Of a DNA stretch of 64,000 nt, positions 44,635 through 54,129 are shown in pieces (position 1 is the stretch's first letter; every line of letters begins with the position of its first letter). A program made the translations under genes and the position numbers. This DNA is from JAJXTN01 sp038230895. GTDB lineage: Bacteria > Patescibacteriota > Saccharimonadia > Saccharimonadales > UBA4665. The notes below the pieces were generated by a model. It was not told the DNA's origin and ran no database searches. It saw only the letters and a program-made list of their open reading frames with translations. The stretch spans positions 65,466 through 129,465 of the forward strand of contig JBBRMJ010000001.1 of assembly GCA_038230895.1 (NCBI GenBank). The letters run 5' to 3'.

Positions 44635-44759
44635 ATGACTTTCATAGTATGGTGCAGTTTGTGATGAAATGCGAGCACCGGAATGAAGACGTACTGCAAG
44701 GTACGGCGTAATGAGGAGTGGAGGATTTCGCGCAAAATGTGCCGGACTATGGAAGTCAT
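44635..44759. repeat. hairpin element copy 2 (shares motif with 12059-12167)
   Basis: It fills the whole 129-bp gap between rsmA and the Rpf-like gene. The outer stem has about 14 pairs (ATGACTTTCATAGT with ACTATGGAAGTCAT, one G-U). Then come GGTGCAGTTTG/CAAAATGTGCC, GAAAT/ATTTC and a CGTAC-TGCAAG-GTACG tip. Conserved blocks match copy 1 while stem bases differ and stay paired. Confidence 0.7.
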
Positions 44760-44761
44760 CA

Positions 44762-46081
44762 TCACCAATTGTGGTAAGAAAGCCAGTGCGAATAAGCATT
44801 GGCCCAGCCGCCGTAACGTGAGGCGGCGTAGCCCGAGCACCAACGTAATTGCGTGACTGGGTTAGTTGCCCAGTCGGCACCGGCACTCGCCATTTTACTA
44901 CCGGGGGTTGATTGGCAAAGACCGTAACCACCAGTCGAGGGCACAAAGCCGGCGTATGGCGGGCAGCCACCGTATTGGCCTTGGGCTTTTGTCGGGCACC
45001 AGCCGGATTCGTGGCTGACGATATAATCAACGGCGTTGTAATCGTTGGGGGAAATGCCCGCCAAGGCCATATCGCCCTTGATACCACTCAGTGAAGTACC
45101 GATGACCACAATTTCGGTGACAGCCGCTTGGGTGATAACAGTCTGAATCACCGTACGACCAACGACTTTGCCATTCTGTAACTCCACCTGATAGGTCGTG
45201 ACTTTTTGGCCAGCTGAACCGACTTGGCGAACGGCGTTGGTGCCATAGGCCAGACTAGGATCTTGGATGGTTTGTATCGGCATGGGGATCATCTCGGCGA
45301 CTGATTCAATCTTGGTGCCATGACGGACGATGAACACTTGTAAACCGGGACTGAGGGCTGTGCTGGGCGCGGGCATGACTTGGTCGTCTTTGGCGAGGGT
45401 AATACCCTTCTGCTTAATCATGGCGCCGACGGTTGCCGCATGCGTTCGTACTGCGAGTGGGGAACCATAGAGATTCAAATCTACCGGCACGGCACGGTTG
45501 ATGATAACCTGCTCACCGATGCTGCCACTTGCTAAGAAATCTTGAGCAGGCGTGGTGGTAACGACATCCTCCGGGAACACCGAGCTGCCAGCCTGCTGAG
45601 CGATGGAACGTGGCGTGGTGGCGGCACTGTAGGTGAAACTTTTCTTGCTGCCATCGATAATTTCCACTGGTACGGCCCGGTAGATGTTGACACGAAAGGC
45701 ATCTTGGTCGATCGCTGTATCGGCAGCCGGTTCAACAACATCACCTTGCCGCAGCTGGATATCGAGTTTCTTCAGTAGACGTCCGACCGTCATTTCTCGG
45801 GTCGGTACAGTCTGGCGGACATGGTCATGAGAAATAATAACAATCTTGGTATCTGGTACTACGGCTGAAGTACTGGTCTGGCGAACGAGGAAATATATAA
45901 GCCCTGTCAGCACGAGCAAACTGCCAATAGTGATAATCGGCACCGCGTAGGGATGTCGACTCATCAGTTTCGCCTGACGGATATGGCGTGGCATACGCAC
46001 CCGGCGATAACGGGCAAGCCTGATCTGTAAATTTTGAAATTTTTTCTGCATACCTGGTACAGACTGAGTGAAGTCAGCCAT
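44762..46081 (-). CDS. Rpf-like lytic transglycosylase with DUF348 and G5 domains
   Basis: 439 residues: basic cytoplasmic N-terminus, one span (about 48-68), three DUF348-like repeats (about 78-230, for example TVPTREMTVGRLLKKLDI and VRTHAATVGAMIKQKGITL), a G5 domain (about 260-335), and a C-terminal lysozyme-like domain (about 345-439). The last contains SHESGW as probable catalytic Glu and GGYGLCQSTPG. The layout matches actinobacterial resuscitation-promoting factors, which cleave peptidoglycan during growth or division. Confidence 0.9.
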   Translation of the reverse strand: MADFTQSVPGMQKKFQNLQIRLARYRRVRMPRHIRQAKLMSRHPYAVPIITIGSLLVLTGLIYFLVRQTSTSAVVPDTKIVIISHDHVRQTVPTREMTVGRLLKKLDIQLRQGDVVEPAADTAIDQDAFRVNIYRAVPVEIIDGSKKSFTYSAATTPRSIAQQAGSSVFPEDVVTTTPAQDFLASGSIGEQVIINRAVPVDLNLYGSPLAVRTHAATVGAMIKQKGITLAKDDQVMPAPSTALSPGLQVFIVRHGTKIESVAEMIPMPIQTIQDPSLAYGTNAVRQVGSAGQKVTTYQVELQNGKVVGRTVIQTVITQAAVTEIVVIGTSLSGIKGDMALAGISPNDYNAVDYIVSHESGWCPTKAQGQYGGCPPYAGFVPSTGGYGLCQSTPGSKMASAGADWATNPVTQLRWCSGYAASRYGGWANAYSHWLSYHNW

Positions 46082-46130
46082 GGGTAGCGCCCGCTCATCA
46101 AATCTGTTGTTCTATTGTACCAAACTCACC

Positions 46131-46589
46131 CTAGTCCAGCCAGCGGCCGAGGGCTGCCCGCAAGTCCGCCGTTGGTTGTGAGGCCCGCACTTCCTCGGCC
46201 GTCAGCCAGGCTAGATCGGTAATTTCAAAGGGCTGTGGTCGGAACGGCCGCTGGGCCGGTAACTTCGTTATGAACAGTTCGTAGGTGAAACGAAAGCCGT
46301 AGTCCGTGCCAGCGAACGTCCCAGTGGGTGCAAATGAGACAGCGGGCAAGTCTAAGCCTGTTTCTTCCAGTAGTTCGCGGCGGGCGGCCGTGAGGGCAGT
46401 TTCGCGGCGATGACGACCGCCACCCGGTAAGGCCCAGTCACGATTACTTAACCAACCTTTGGTGAACAGTATCTGGCCGCGGTGCATAACGATGATTCGG
46501 GTGCGTCGACTATTGTGGAGATAGAGCCAGGTTGCTGGCCAGGTGAGCCAAAACAGCACACGCCCCGTTGTTAACCAAACCGCGTTCAT
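46131..46589 (-). CDS. Nudix hydrolase
   Basis: 152 residues. The Nudix box lies near residues 56-78 (GGGRHRRETALTAARRELL then EETGLD). A hydrophobic N-terminal segment (about 8-25, VLFWLTWPATWLYL) may tether it to the membrane, unusual for the family. Substrate unknown. It overlaps the upstream helicase gene by 4 nt. Confidence 0.9.
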   Translation of the reverse strand: MNAVWLTTGRVLFWLTWPATWLYLHNSRRTRIIVMHRGQILFTKGWLSNRDWALPGGGRHRRETALTAARRELLEETGLDLPAVSFAPTGTFAGTDYGFRFTYELFITKLPAQRPFRPQPFEITDLAWLTAEEVRASQPTADLRAALGRWLD

Positions 46590-48748
46590 ATTTTTTCCAA
46601 CGGTGCGAAACTAATATTCAGTTTGCGGGCGCCCTTGCCTTTAAAATATATGACTGCCGTGTCACCCTCGATTTCCATAACTGTCCCCTCACCGAAGACC
46701 TGATGCCGGACACCATCACCCTCATTGAGCTCCGGGACGTAGCGTGGTTCGTTGCTCACTGGGATGCTCGGTGATGCGTTGCCCAGGCTGGTCTCAAATA
46801 AGCCAACACTGGGGCCAAAGTCCGAACCAACTGCCTGCGAATCGCCACCAATTTCCGACAGGAAGCGTGAGGGCGGATTGTGCTGCAGGCCACCGTATAG
46901 TAAGCGGCTTGAGGCGTGGATCAGATAGAGCTCCTGTCGAGCTCGAGTCATACCGACGTAACACAGCCGCCGCTCTTCTTCCATTTCGCTCTGATCGTAT
47001 AATGCCCGAGAGTGGGGGAAGATTGATTCTTCGAGGCCAGTCATAAATACCACTGGGAATTCCAGCCCTTTGGCGGCGTGAAGGGTCATCAATGTCACCG
47101 CGTCACCATCGAAGTTGGCACTGTCCAGATCGCTGACCAGCGCCACTTCTTCGAGGAAACCAGCCAGACCAGCTTCCTGATACTCCTGCGCAACACTGAG
47201 CAGCTCCTTGACGTTTTCCTGGCGGGCTTCACCCTGGGGCGTGCCATCATTCAGAAAATGCAGATAATCGATGCGGCGCAGTAACGAGTCAATCAGTCCA
47301 CTGACGCTGGCGTTGGCCATGACAAGGCGCAAGCTATCAAGGATGTCGCCGAGTTCACTGAGACTTTTGCGGGCTTTAGGCGTCAATTCGGCACAACTAT
47401 CGGCCTCTCTGAGAGCCTGGGCCAAGGTGACCTCACGGCTAAACTGCCAGGCAAAGAAGTTCTGCAGCGACTTTGTTCCGACGCCGCGAGCCGGTATATT
47501 GACGATACGTTCAAAACTCACGCGGTCTTCGGGCTGAAAAATCAATCGCAGATAGGCCATCAGGTCTTTAATTTCCTTCCGGTCATAGAAACGCACCCCA
47601 CCGACCACTCGATACGGGATACCATAATGCACAAAGGCTTCTTCGATGGAGCGACTCTGGGCATTAGTACGATACAGCACTGCGTAATCACGGTAATGGT
47701 GGTGACCGGTGTCCAGGCCATTGCGGATCCGCCGGATGATAGCCTCACCCTCAGCCCGTTCATTCCCGACTTGTAATAATTGCACGGGCAAACCATTGCC
47801 AGCGTCAGTCCAGAGCCGTTTGTCACTACGCTGAGCATTCTTGGTAATCACGGCGTGGGCCGCATCGAGGATATGCTTGGTACTGCGGTAGTTCTGCTCC
47901 AATTTGATGATGGTGCAATCTTTGTAATCTTTCTCAAAATTGAGGATGTTGCGGAAATCTGCTCCCCGCCAGCTGTAAATACTTTGCCAATCATCACCCA
48001 CCACCGCAATATTCCGCAGCCCATTAGTTAACATGTTAACCAATTGGTACTGGGCAGCGTTGGTATCTTGATACTCATCGATCATGATGTATTTGAATTG
48101 CTCGCGCCACTTTTTGCGAATCTCCGGCTGGGACTTCAATAACTCGGCAGTTCGGTTGATCAGATCGTCAAAATCCAGCGCTGCCGCATCGTGTAAGGCT
48201 TTCTGGTAGAGGGGGAAGATCTGGGCAGCGGTTTTTTGCGCGGGGCTACTGGCATTACTGGCGTACTCGGCTGGACTGAGCATCTCATTCTTGGCACTGC
48301 TAATCAGCCCGGAAATAACCCGAGGTGGAAAGGCCTTCTCATCAATCATCAGCCGTTTACTCACCTGTTTTACGGCTGCCTGTCGATCGCTCTCATCGAA
48401 GATAACAAAACTGCGACTGATGCCGATGTGTTCGCCGTCCTGACGTAACAAACGCACGCAGATACCATGAAACGTACCCATATACGGCATAAAGCCACGA
48501 TTGTCAGCATTGGCACCGAGGAGTTCAGCCACCCGCAGCCGCATCTCCTTGGCAGCCTTGTTAGTAAACGTGACGGCCAGGATATTGAAGGGCGTCGCCC
48601 GTTTGGTAGCAATCAGATAAGCAATGCGATGCGTCAGGGTTTTGGTTTTACCCGAACCCGCACCGGCCTGAATCAATAGCGGGCCTTCAGTGGTCTCGAC
48701 GGCACGACGCTGCTCAGGATTGAGCCCAGTTAATAAGTCCTCTAACAC
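46586..48748 (-). CDS. UvrD/PcrA-type DNA helicase
   Basis: 720 residues, full length. Walker A QAGAGSGKTKTLTHRI (about 31-46), motif II DEYQDTN (about 222), GDDWQSIYSWRGA, and VxLMTLHAAKGLEFP near 550. It is a 3'-5' superfamily 1A helicase for nucleotide excision repair and conflict resolution. The C-terminal ~60 residues form a small Tudor-like end (GDGVRHQVFGEGTVMEIEGD) that in PcrA contacts RNA polymerase. Confidence 0.95.
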   Translation of the reverse strand: MLEDLLTGLNPEQRRAVETTEGPLLIQAGAGSGKTKTLTHRIAYLIATKRATPFNILAVTFTNKAAKEMRLRVAELLGANADNRGFMPYMGTFHGICVRLLRQDGEHIGISRSFVIFDESDRQAAVKQVSKRLMIDEKAFPPRVISGLISSAKNEMLSPAEYASNASSPAQKTAAQIFPLYQKALHDAAALDFDDLINRTAELLKSQPEIRKKWREQFKYIMIDEYQDTNAAQYQLVNMLTNGLRNIAVVGDDWQSIYSWRGADFRNILNFEKDYKDCTIIKLEQNYRSTKHILDAAHAVITKNAQRSDKRLWTDAGNGLPVQLLQVGNERAEGEAIIRRIRNGLDTGHHHYRDYAVLYRTNAQSRSIEEAFVHYGIPYRVVGGVRFYDRKEIKDLMAYLRLIFQPEDRVSFERIVNIPARGVGTKSLQNFFAWQFSREVTLAQALREADSCAELTPKARKSLSELGDILDSLRLVMANASVSGLIDSLLRRIDYLHFLNDGTPQGEARQENVKELLSVAQEYQEAGLAGFLEEVALVSDLDSANFDGDAVTLMTLHAAKGLEFPVVFMTGLEESIFPHSRALYDQSEMEEERRLCYVGMTRARQELYLIHASSRLLYGGLQHNPPSRFLSEIGGDSQAVGSDFGPSVGLFETSLGNASPSIPVSNEPRYVPELNEGDGVRHQVFGEGTVMEIEGDTAVIYFKGKGARKLNISFAPLEKI

Positions 48749-48847
48749 CTTATTAGTCTAGCAAAAGCAGTCAGCCAAGTCTGTTGTAACTTAAATTTGG
48801 GCCAGGTGCTATAGCGGTTTAGATCGGGTTGCTGAAAGCGGGCTCGC

Positions 48848-49438
48848 CTAGTTAGAAAAGAAGTGCGTGATGGGCTTAACGCTGCCGACCTGTATGAGGC
48901 TGGCATCAAGGGCAATATCAACCCACGCCAGACCCAGCAGCAAGCTCAACAATATGCCCAGGACGACAAATCGTTTCGTGCGGCGCTGTTCCACGCTGTT
49001 AATTGGCAGGAAATACTGTTTGGCTTCAACCAGTTTCTGAATCTCAGCGTCATGTTTAGCCTGTTTATCTGCTTCGACTTCCTCTTGCTCGGCTGTTTGG
49101 GCGGCGGGGCTGGCATTTTCGTCTTGAGAGACTTGGTCATCGGCCAATTTTGGCTCCTCAGCTTGATGAGCTGACTTGACGGCATCACTGGCAGTCACCG
49201 CTTCGGCTGAGGGGTGCAAATCAGGTTTGGTACTCGGCTTGTCGAGAGCTGGAACTTCTTTTTCTGGTACGCCAGTGGCGGCAGCCGACGTCGCCTCATC
49301 GCTCACCATCATCGGATCTTTGAGGATAGGTCGGTTGGTGACTATCACCGGCTTTGAAGTGCCGCTGGGTGCAGTTTTACCAGGGTGGGACACGTCAATA
49401 ATCGTTCTCGGACTCGCAGGCTTCTTGGCGTCAGTCAT
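48848..49438 (-). CDS. hypothetical protein with C-terminal membrane anchor
   Basis: 196 residues from ATG 49438, which overlaps the tpiA stop by 8 nt. A long low-complexity Ala/Glu/Lys/Pro-rich cytoplasmic stretch (about 1-145) is followed by one span near the end (about 158-178, FVVLGILLSLLLGLAWVDIAL) and a short exported tail. Function not recognised. The overlap suggests it is co-translated with the glycolytic operon. Confidence 0.6.
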   Translation of the reverse strand: MTDAKKPASPRTIIDVSHPGKTAPSGTSKPVIVTNRPILKDPMMVSDEATSAAATGVPEKEVPALDKPSTKPDLHPSAEAVTASDAVKSAHQAEEPKLADDQVSQDENASPAAQTAEQEEVEADKQAKHDAEIQKLVEAKQYFLPINSVEQRRTKRFVVLGILLSLLLGLAWVDIALDASLIQVGSVKPITHFFSN

Positions 49439-50225
49439 GATGTTCGTCTTGATGCAGTAAACGGTAGGCGCTATCGATAATTCCGCTAAACTGCTCATAG
49501 TTCAAGCTGGCGGCACCGACCAATACACCATCACAACCATCAAGGCTTAGATAGGCTTTGACATCGTGTTCATCGACGCTGCCACCGTATATCACCCGGA
49601 TAGATTGCGAGACGGCTTCGCCATACAATTCTTTGATTTGCATACGGATGAAATCAATGGCTTTTTGCATATCGTCGGGTTTGGCAATCTCGCCGTCAAA
49701 AGTACTAATCGCCCAGACTGGTTCATAAGCCACGACTACTTCGTTTACACCTTCAGAGGTCAAGTTGGCCAGTGCGGTTGTCAGTTGATCATGAATCACG
49801 CGTTTAGTTTCGCCAGCGGCACGTTCCTGTTTGGTTTCGCCAACGCAGACAATGGGCACGATGTGATTTCGGACGGCGGCTTGAACTTTATCACGAACGT
49901 CTTCAAGTGTTTCATGGAAGTAAATACGGCGGGCCGAGTGACCGACAATGGCATAGTGCACCAATTCCCGCAGCATAGTAAAGCTAACCTCCCCGGTATA
50001 CGGGCCTTCATCCTTCGCATAGGCGTCTTGGGCTGCCAGACGAAACTTGCGCCGGTCAATCTCTAAACTCAAGGGCTGCAAACATAACATCGACGGCGCC
50101 AGCACGATCTCGATATCGCGGTGGACTTTAATACGCTGGTCGAGACGATGCACCAGGAGGCTGGCCTCGTGGGTATTGAGGTGCATTTTCCAGTTACCGA
50201 CGATAAGTGTTTGCTTGTTGCTCAT
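49431..50225 (-). CDS. tpiA: triosephosphate isomerase
   Basis: 264 residues. The active-site Lys is in VGNWKMH (10-16), His in VGHSARR (about 94), the catalytic Glu in AYEPVWAIST (about 168) and the phosphate loop in YGGSVDEHD (about 222). It interconverts dihydroxyacetone phosphate and glyceraldehyde-3-phosphate. The unusual Arg-Arg after GHSA (normally SER) is a mild divergence. Confidence 0.96.
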   Translation of the reverse strand: MSNKQTLIVGNWKMHLNTHEASLLVHRLDQRIKVHRDIEIVLAPSMLCLQPLSLEIDRRKFRLAAQDAYAKDEGPYTGEVSFTMLRELVHYAIVGHSARRIYFHETLEDVRDKVQAAVRNHIVPIVCVGETKQERAAGETKRVIHDQLTTALANLTSEGVNEVVVAYEPVWAISTFDGEIAKPDDMQKAIDFIRMQIKELYGEAVSQSIRVIYGGSVDEHDVKAYLSLDGCDGVLVGAASLNYEQFSGIIDSAYRLLHQDEHHD

Positions 50226-50256
50226 AACTTCTTTACTTCTTATGGTTGATTATACA

Positions 50257-51543
50257 TTATTGCTGGCGTAACAGGGCTTCGACCCCCGGTAATTTCTGGC
50301 CGCCCATCAGCTCGAGACTGGCTCCACCCCCGGTAGAGACATGGCCAAATGATTTAACCAAATTGCGTGCCTCGACATAGCCAACGGTGTCGCCACCACC
50401 GACAACGGTGAACGGCTTGTGGCCAAATTCACCTAACAGCGCCTCAATGACCAGCTCAGTGCCATGAGCATAGGGCCCGATTGGCCCCTGTAAACCTTTG
50501 GTTTCAGTCACACCCATGGTGCCATTCCAGACCACGGTATTGGCCAGCTGGACGCCGCCGGCAATAAACGAGCCGGAGAATGGCCCGATATCGAGGATTT
50601 TCTCGTGGGCGTGGACCTGCCCGGCGGCTCGGGGAGCATGCTTAGGGTAGCTTTCGATATCAGCAATGACGTGAGCACTCCAGTCAACGATACGGGTGGG
50701 CAAAGTCGCATCTATTTTATGGGCGACTACTCCATCATAGGGGATGGCAAAGATGAAATGGCGTTTGCGAGCTTCAGCACCGGCTTTCCGGATAATTGAA
50801 CGAGCTACCGGCAGATCACCAGCGTCAAACAGGCTGTCGGCAATGTCGATACCTTGGGCTGCCAAGAAGGTGTTGGCCATGGCACCACCGACGGCCACAA
50901 AATCGGCAATTTCAATGAAACGGTGCAATATATCTATCTTGTCAGCGATTTTGGCACCACCGATGATGGCCATCAGTGGCCGTTCGGGATTCAGCATGAC
51001 ATTGGTGATGGTGTCGACCTCTTTCTCAAGCAGTAAGCCGGCCACGCTGGGCAGATGACGCGTCACTGCTACCGTACTGGCGTGGGCGCGGTGTACGACG
51101 CCGAAACCGTCCTGAACGAAGATGTCTGCCAAATTAGCTAACTCCTTGGCGAACGCTGCGTCATTGGCTTCCTCCTCAGGATGGTAGCGCAAGTTCTCAA
51201 GTAATAAGACATGGCCAGGTTGCAGACTCGCGGCGGCTTTCTGGGCGGCTTGACCGACACAGTCAATGGCGAATTCCACTGGTCGATCAAGCAGCTGCTG
51301 TAGACGCTTGGCGACTGGGAATAAGCTGGTGCTGGCATCGCCTGGGCCTTTGGGACGACCAAGATGTGAACAAATGATCAATTTGACGTTACGCTGCAGG
51401 AGATATTGGATAGTTGGCAGCGACTGCTTGATACGGTAATCATCACTGATGACGCCATCAAGCAGCGGCACATTATAATCGGCCCGTAGCAGCACCGTTT
51501 TGCCATGGAGGTCAATATCGCGAATTGTCTGCTTGGTAAACAT
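50257..51543 (-). CDS. pgk: phosphoglycerate kinase
   Basis: 428 residues, slightly longer than the usual ~395. Substrate-binding N-terminus (LLRADYNVPLLDG, CSHLGRPKG), GGAKIADKIDIL (about 196), and a C-terminal nucleotide loop (VVGGGDTVGYVE, HVSTGGGASLELMGG). It makes ATP from 1,3-bisphosphoglycerate. It lies between tpiA and pyk in one transcription direction; gapA is not in the window. Confidence 0.96.
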   Translation of the reverse strand: MFTKQTIRDIDLHGKTVLLRADYNVPLLDGVISDDYRIKQSLPTIQYLLQRNVKLIICSHLGRPKGPGDASTSLFPVAKRLQQLLDRPVEFAIDCVGQAAQKAAASLQPGHVLLLENLRYHPEEEANDAAFAKELANLADIFVQDGFGVVHRAHASTVAVTRHLPSVAGLLLEKEVDTITNVMLNPERPLMAIIGGAKIADKIDILHRFIEIADFVAVGGAMANTFLAAQGIDIADSLFDAGDLPVARSIIRKAGAEARKRHFIFAIPYDGVVAHKIDATLPTRIVDWSAHVIADIESYPKHAPRAAGQVHAHEKILDIGPFSGSFIAGGVQLANTVVWNGTMGVTETKGLQGPIGPYAHGTELVIEALLGEFGHKPFTVVGGGDTVGYVEARNLVKSFGHVSTGGGASLELMGGQKLPGVEALLRQQ

Positions 51544-51637
51544 CGAGGCTTAGCCTATAGATTGTAGTTGATAGTATATAGAGAGTCCCACCGTTGACTG
51601 TGTTCACTATAACCTAAAAACCGAAAGCTATAAACTC

Positions 51638-53071
51638 CTATTCAATCACCCGCACTTTGATTGTGTCAGTCGTACCAACAACGCCCGGATACTGGCCAGA
51701 GGCAGTCACGACGATGTCACCCTTGTGCAATACCTTACTCCGCTCCAGCCAATCGGTTAATTTGCTAGCTGCGAGGGCATCAATTGGTCGAATATAACTT
51801 TTGACACCGTAGACGATTGATAATTGTTGTGCGGTCCTCGGATCACTAGTGACGGCAATGACGGGGATGGTCGGACGACGGGCGGCAATCTGCAGAGCTG
51901 TATCTCCTGACTTAGTTTCAGCCACCACGGCTTTGGCACTAATGTTGTCAGCGAGGCTCAGAATAGCAGTACTGATGGCGTGCTGACGACTGGGCTCTTG
52001 GCCATCCGGGAATGTGACTTTCAGCGGTGAGTTGCTCTCAGTGTAACGAATAATGCGTTTCATGGTTTCTACCGACTCAATCGGATAGTTACCACTGGCA
52101 GTTTCATCGCTGAGCATAACGCAATCAGCCCCAATCATTACCGCCGTGGCCACGTCAGAGACTTCGGCTCGGGTTGGCTCAGGCATGTCGGTCATGCTGG
52201 CGAGCATTTGGGTTGCGACAATAGTCGGCTTGGCATAGCGCAAACCCAGACCAATGATTTGCCGCTGGACAATAGGCACACTCTCAGCTGGAGTCTCCAC
52301 CGCCAAATCACCTCTGGCAATCATGACCGCATCACTGGCTTTGATAATCGCTTCTAGGTTAGCGACGGCCGCCTTCGTCTCAACCTTAGCGATGATTTTG
52401 ACTTGGCTATTCATGCGTTTTAGTAGCTGTTGTAAGGCATAAATATCGGCGGCGGTCTGAACGAAACTGAGAGCCACATAGTCGATATCCTTAGCCGAAC
52501 CGTAGACGAGGTCAGCTCGATCCTTGGCAGTAATAATGTCGCCACCGAAGTCGGTATCTGGCAAATTCAGGCCTTTGCGCTTAATTAAAATGCCGTCATT
52601 CTGAGCGGTAACGTACACCACGCCTTCGCGCACTGTCGTTACCACCGTTTTGACCTTGCCATCGTATAGATAGATCCGTTCGCCACGTTTTACTTTGGCA
52701 CTCAGATCATATTGGGTCGGAAGATGGCCAGTTTTCAGGTAATCAGCCTGGTAGAGGAAGCTCAACCCTTGACCTTTAGCCACCGTGACGATACCGTCGA
52801 AGTCACCGAGACGAATCTTGGGACCTTGCAGATCCTGGATGATGGCCACCGGCTTGCCACAGGCAGCCGAGGCTTTACGGATCCAATCAATCTGTTGATC
52901 CCGTTCTTCGTGTGTGCCATGACTGAAGTTTAATCGCAGTCCATTAGCCCCAGCCTGAATCAGCTGCAGAATCGCGGGATAGCTATTCGTGGCTGGCCCC
53001 AACGTCGCGATGATTTTGGTACGTTTGAATTTCTTAAGCGGCACATTTGGTGCCGTATCGGTCGAATGCAT
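51638..53071 (-). CDS. pyk: pyruvate kinase
   Basis: 477 residues. RTKIIATLGPATNS at the start, LRLNFSHGTHEE, IIAKVETKAAVANLE, the signature MIARGDLAVETP (about 246), and the QMLASMTDMPEPTRAEV active-site segment. The C-terminal allosteric domain is present but short. It is the last ATP-forming glycolytic step and probably heads the pyk-pgk-tpiA transcription unit. Confidence 0.96.
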   Translation of the reverse strand: MHSTDTAPNVPLKKFKRTKIIATLGPATNSYPAILQLIQAGANGLRLNFSHGTHEERDQQIDWIRKASAACGKPVAIIQDLQGPKIRLGDFDGIVTVAKGQGLSFLYQADYLKTGHLPTQYDLSAKVKRGERIYLYDGKVKTVVTTVREGVVYVTAQNDGILIKRKGLNLPDTDFGGDIITAKDRADLVYGSAKDIDYVALSFVQTAADIYALQQLLKRMNSQVKIIAKVETKAAVANLEAIIKASDAVMIARGDLAVETPAESVPIVQRQIIGLGLRYAKPTIVATQMLASMTDMPEPTRAEVSDVATAVMIGADCVMLSDETASGNYPIESVETMKRIIRYTESNSPLKVTFPDGQEPSRQHAISTAILSLADNISAKAVVAETKSGDTALQIAARRPTIPVIAVTSDPRTAQQLSIVYGVKSYIRPIDALAASKLTDWLERSKVLHKGDIVVTASGQYPGVVGTTDTIKVRVIE

Positions 53072-53150
53072 ACTGTCTAGCCCACCAACTCAGTTTTAAT
53101 AATACTTACGCTTCAGTATATAACGAAACGGGGGGATTCACACGGGGCCC

Positions 53151-53372
53151 TTAGCCGATGCGCGGGTTGCGCTTGATGCGCAGGCGAAGGTTGGCGAGAT
53201 ACTGCTTGGGATTAACGGCGTTATGCGCTTTCAAATAGGCCAAGTGGGCATCAGTAAAGGGCATCTTGTTATCCAGCCACATTTCCGAATCGGCTCGGTA
53301 AACTGATTTAGTTATAAATGTTGGGTCTGTCTCCATGACATGCAGCGCGTCCCGGATTTCAATTTCGTCCAT
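53151..53372 (-). CDS. small hypothetical protein
   Basis: 73 residues. Acidic N-terminus, basic C-terminus (YLANLRLRIKRNPRIG), no membrane segment. No family recognised. It starts 10 nt after the tiny ORF at 53382-53438, so the two probably share a transcript. Confidence 0.55.
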   Translation of the reverse strand: MDEIEIRDALHVMETDPTFITKSVYRADSEMWLDNKMPFTDAHLAYLKAHNAVNPKQYLANLRLRIKRNPRIG

Positions 53373-53381
53373 GATTACGTC

Positions 53382-53438
53382 CTAAGGCTTAACAAGCTTT
53401 GGCTTCTTTTTCTCTTTTTTGCCCTTGTCTTTCGACAT
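53382..53438 (-). CDS. 18-residue Lys-rich micro-ORF
   Basis: MSKDKGKKEKKKPKLVKP, ATG 53438 with a GGAG ribosome binding site 5-9 nt upstream. More than half of the residues are Lys or other charged residues. Very short MSKDK...KKPK proteins recur in bacterial genomes without known function, so this one is more likely real than chance. Confidence 0.55.
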   Translation of the reverse strand: MSKDKGKKEKKKPKLVKP

Positions 53439-53525
53439 CCCACGCTCCTTAATTGCTCACCACTTAGTTACTAGTATGAGCTTATATGGGGTAATTTGCT
53501 AATTAATTTAACGACTGATTGCCAA

Positions 53526-54056
53526 TCACAGGCGTTTGGCTATTCGAAATGCCGACAGATAAACGCCTGCAAGGAGGATCAAGCTTGCGACACCGCCAAG
53601 AAAAGCAAACCAAAACGATGCCTGTTCGTTGGCTTCAACCTCTTTCAGTGACCGACCACTGAGTACATAGTAATCCTTCGCTGCAACGGTAATCGCAGCG
53701 ATACGAACCCCGGCACTCGGTTGCCATGAAATACTGTGATAGTCGTGACCATTTGCAGCAGTCAGAATACCTAGAGGTGCCTGAGGAAGTCGACCATTCA
53801 AAAAGCCTGAGCCACTCACCACATTTCCATGCTTGTCGAAGATAATAATGAAGGGTGCCAGGCTGTGTGCCATGTCCACTTTGCCCATCACCTGGGCTTT
53901 GGCACCATTATTCAGTTGCATGGCAGCATCTTCTGCCAACTGAATCTGCGGAGAGTTTGCCGCGCTACGCTGCGCCTGCTGCGTAACGCCGTACATTGTT
54001 CCAAATATTAGAACCAGGATGGCAATAATGCCGAACCAAGGAATATATTTTCTCAT
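53526..54056 (-). CDS. two-span membrane protein with extracellular sensor-like domain
   Basis: 176 residues: spans at about 7-25 and 148-170 flank an exported domain of about 120 residues with PAS/Cache-like features (FIIIFDKHGNVVSGSGFLNGRLP...GVRIAAITVAAKDYYVLSGRSL). There is no kinase or output domain, so it may sense a ligand for a partner or modulate the membrane. Monocistronic, divergent from the next gene. Confidence 0.7.
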   Translation of the reverse strand: MRKYIPWFGIIAILVLIFGTMYGVTQQAQRSAANSPQIQLAEDAAMQLNNGAKAQVMGKVDMAHSLAPFIIIFDKHGNVVSGSGFLNGRLPQAPLGILTAANGHDYHSISWQPSAGVRIAAITVAAKDYYVLSGRSLKEVEANEQASFWFAFLGGVASLILLAGVYLSAFRIAKRL

Positions 54057-54129
54057 GCTGCCATTATACGCCGTGGGATTTGCGCGTTAGCTTACAACAA
54101 ACATCTAAGTGAGATGATAGTATTACGAT

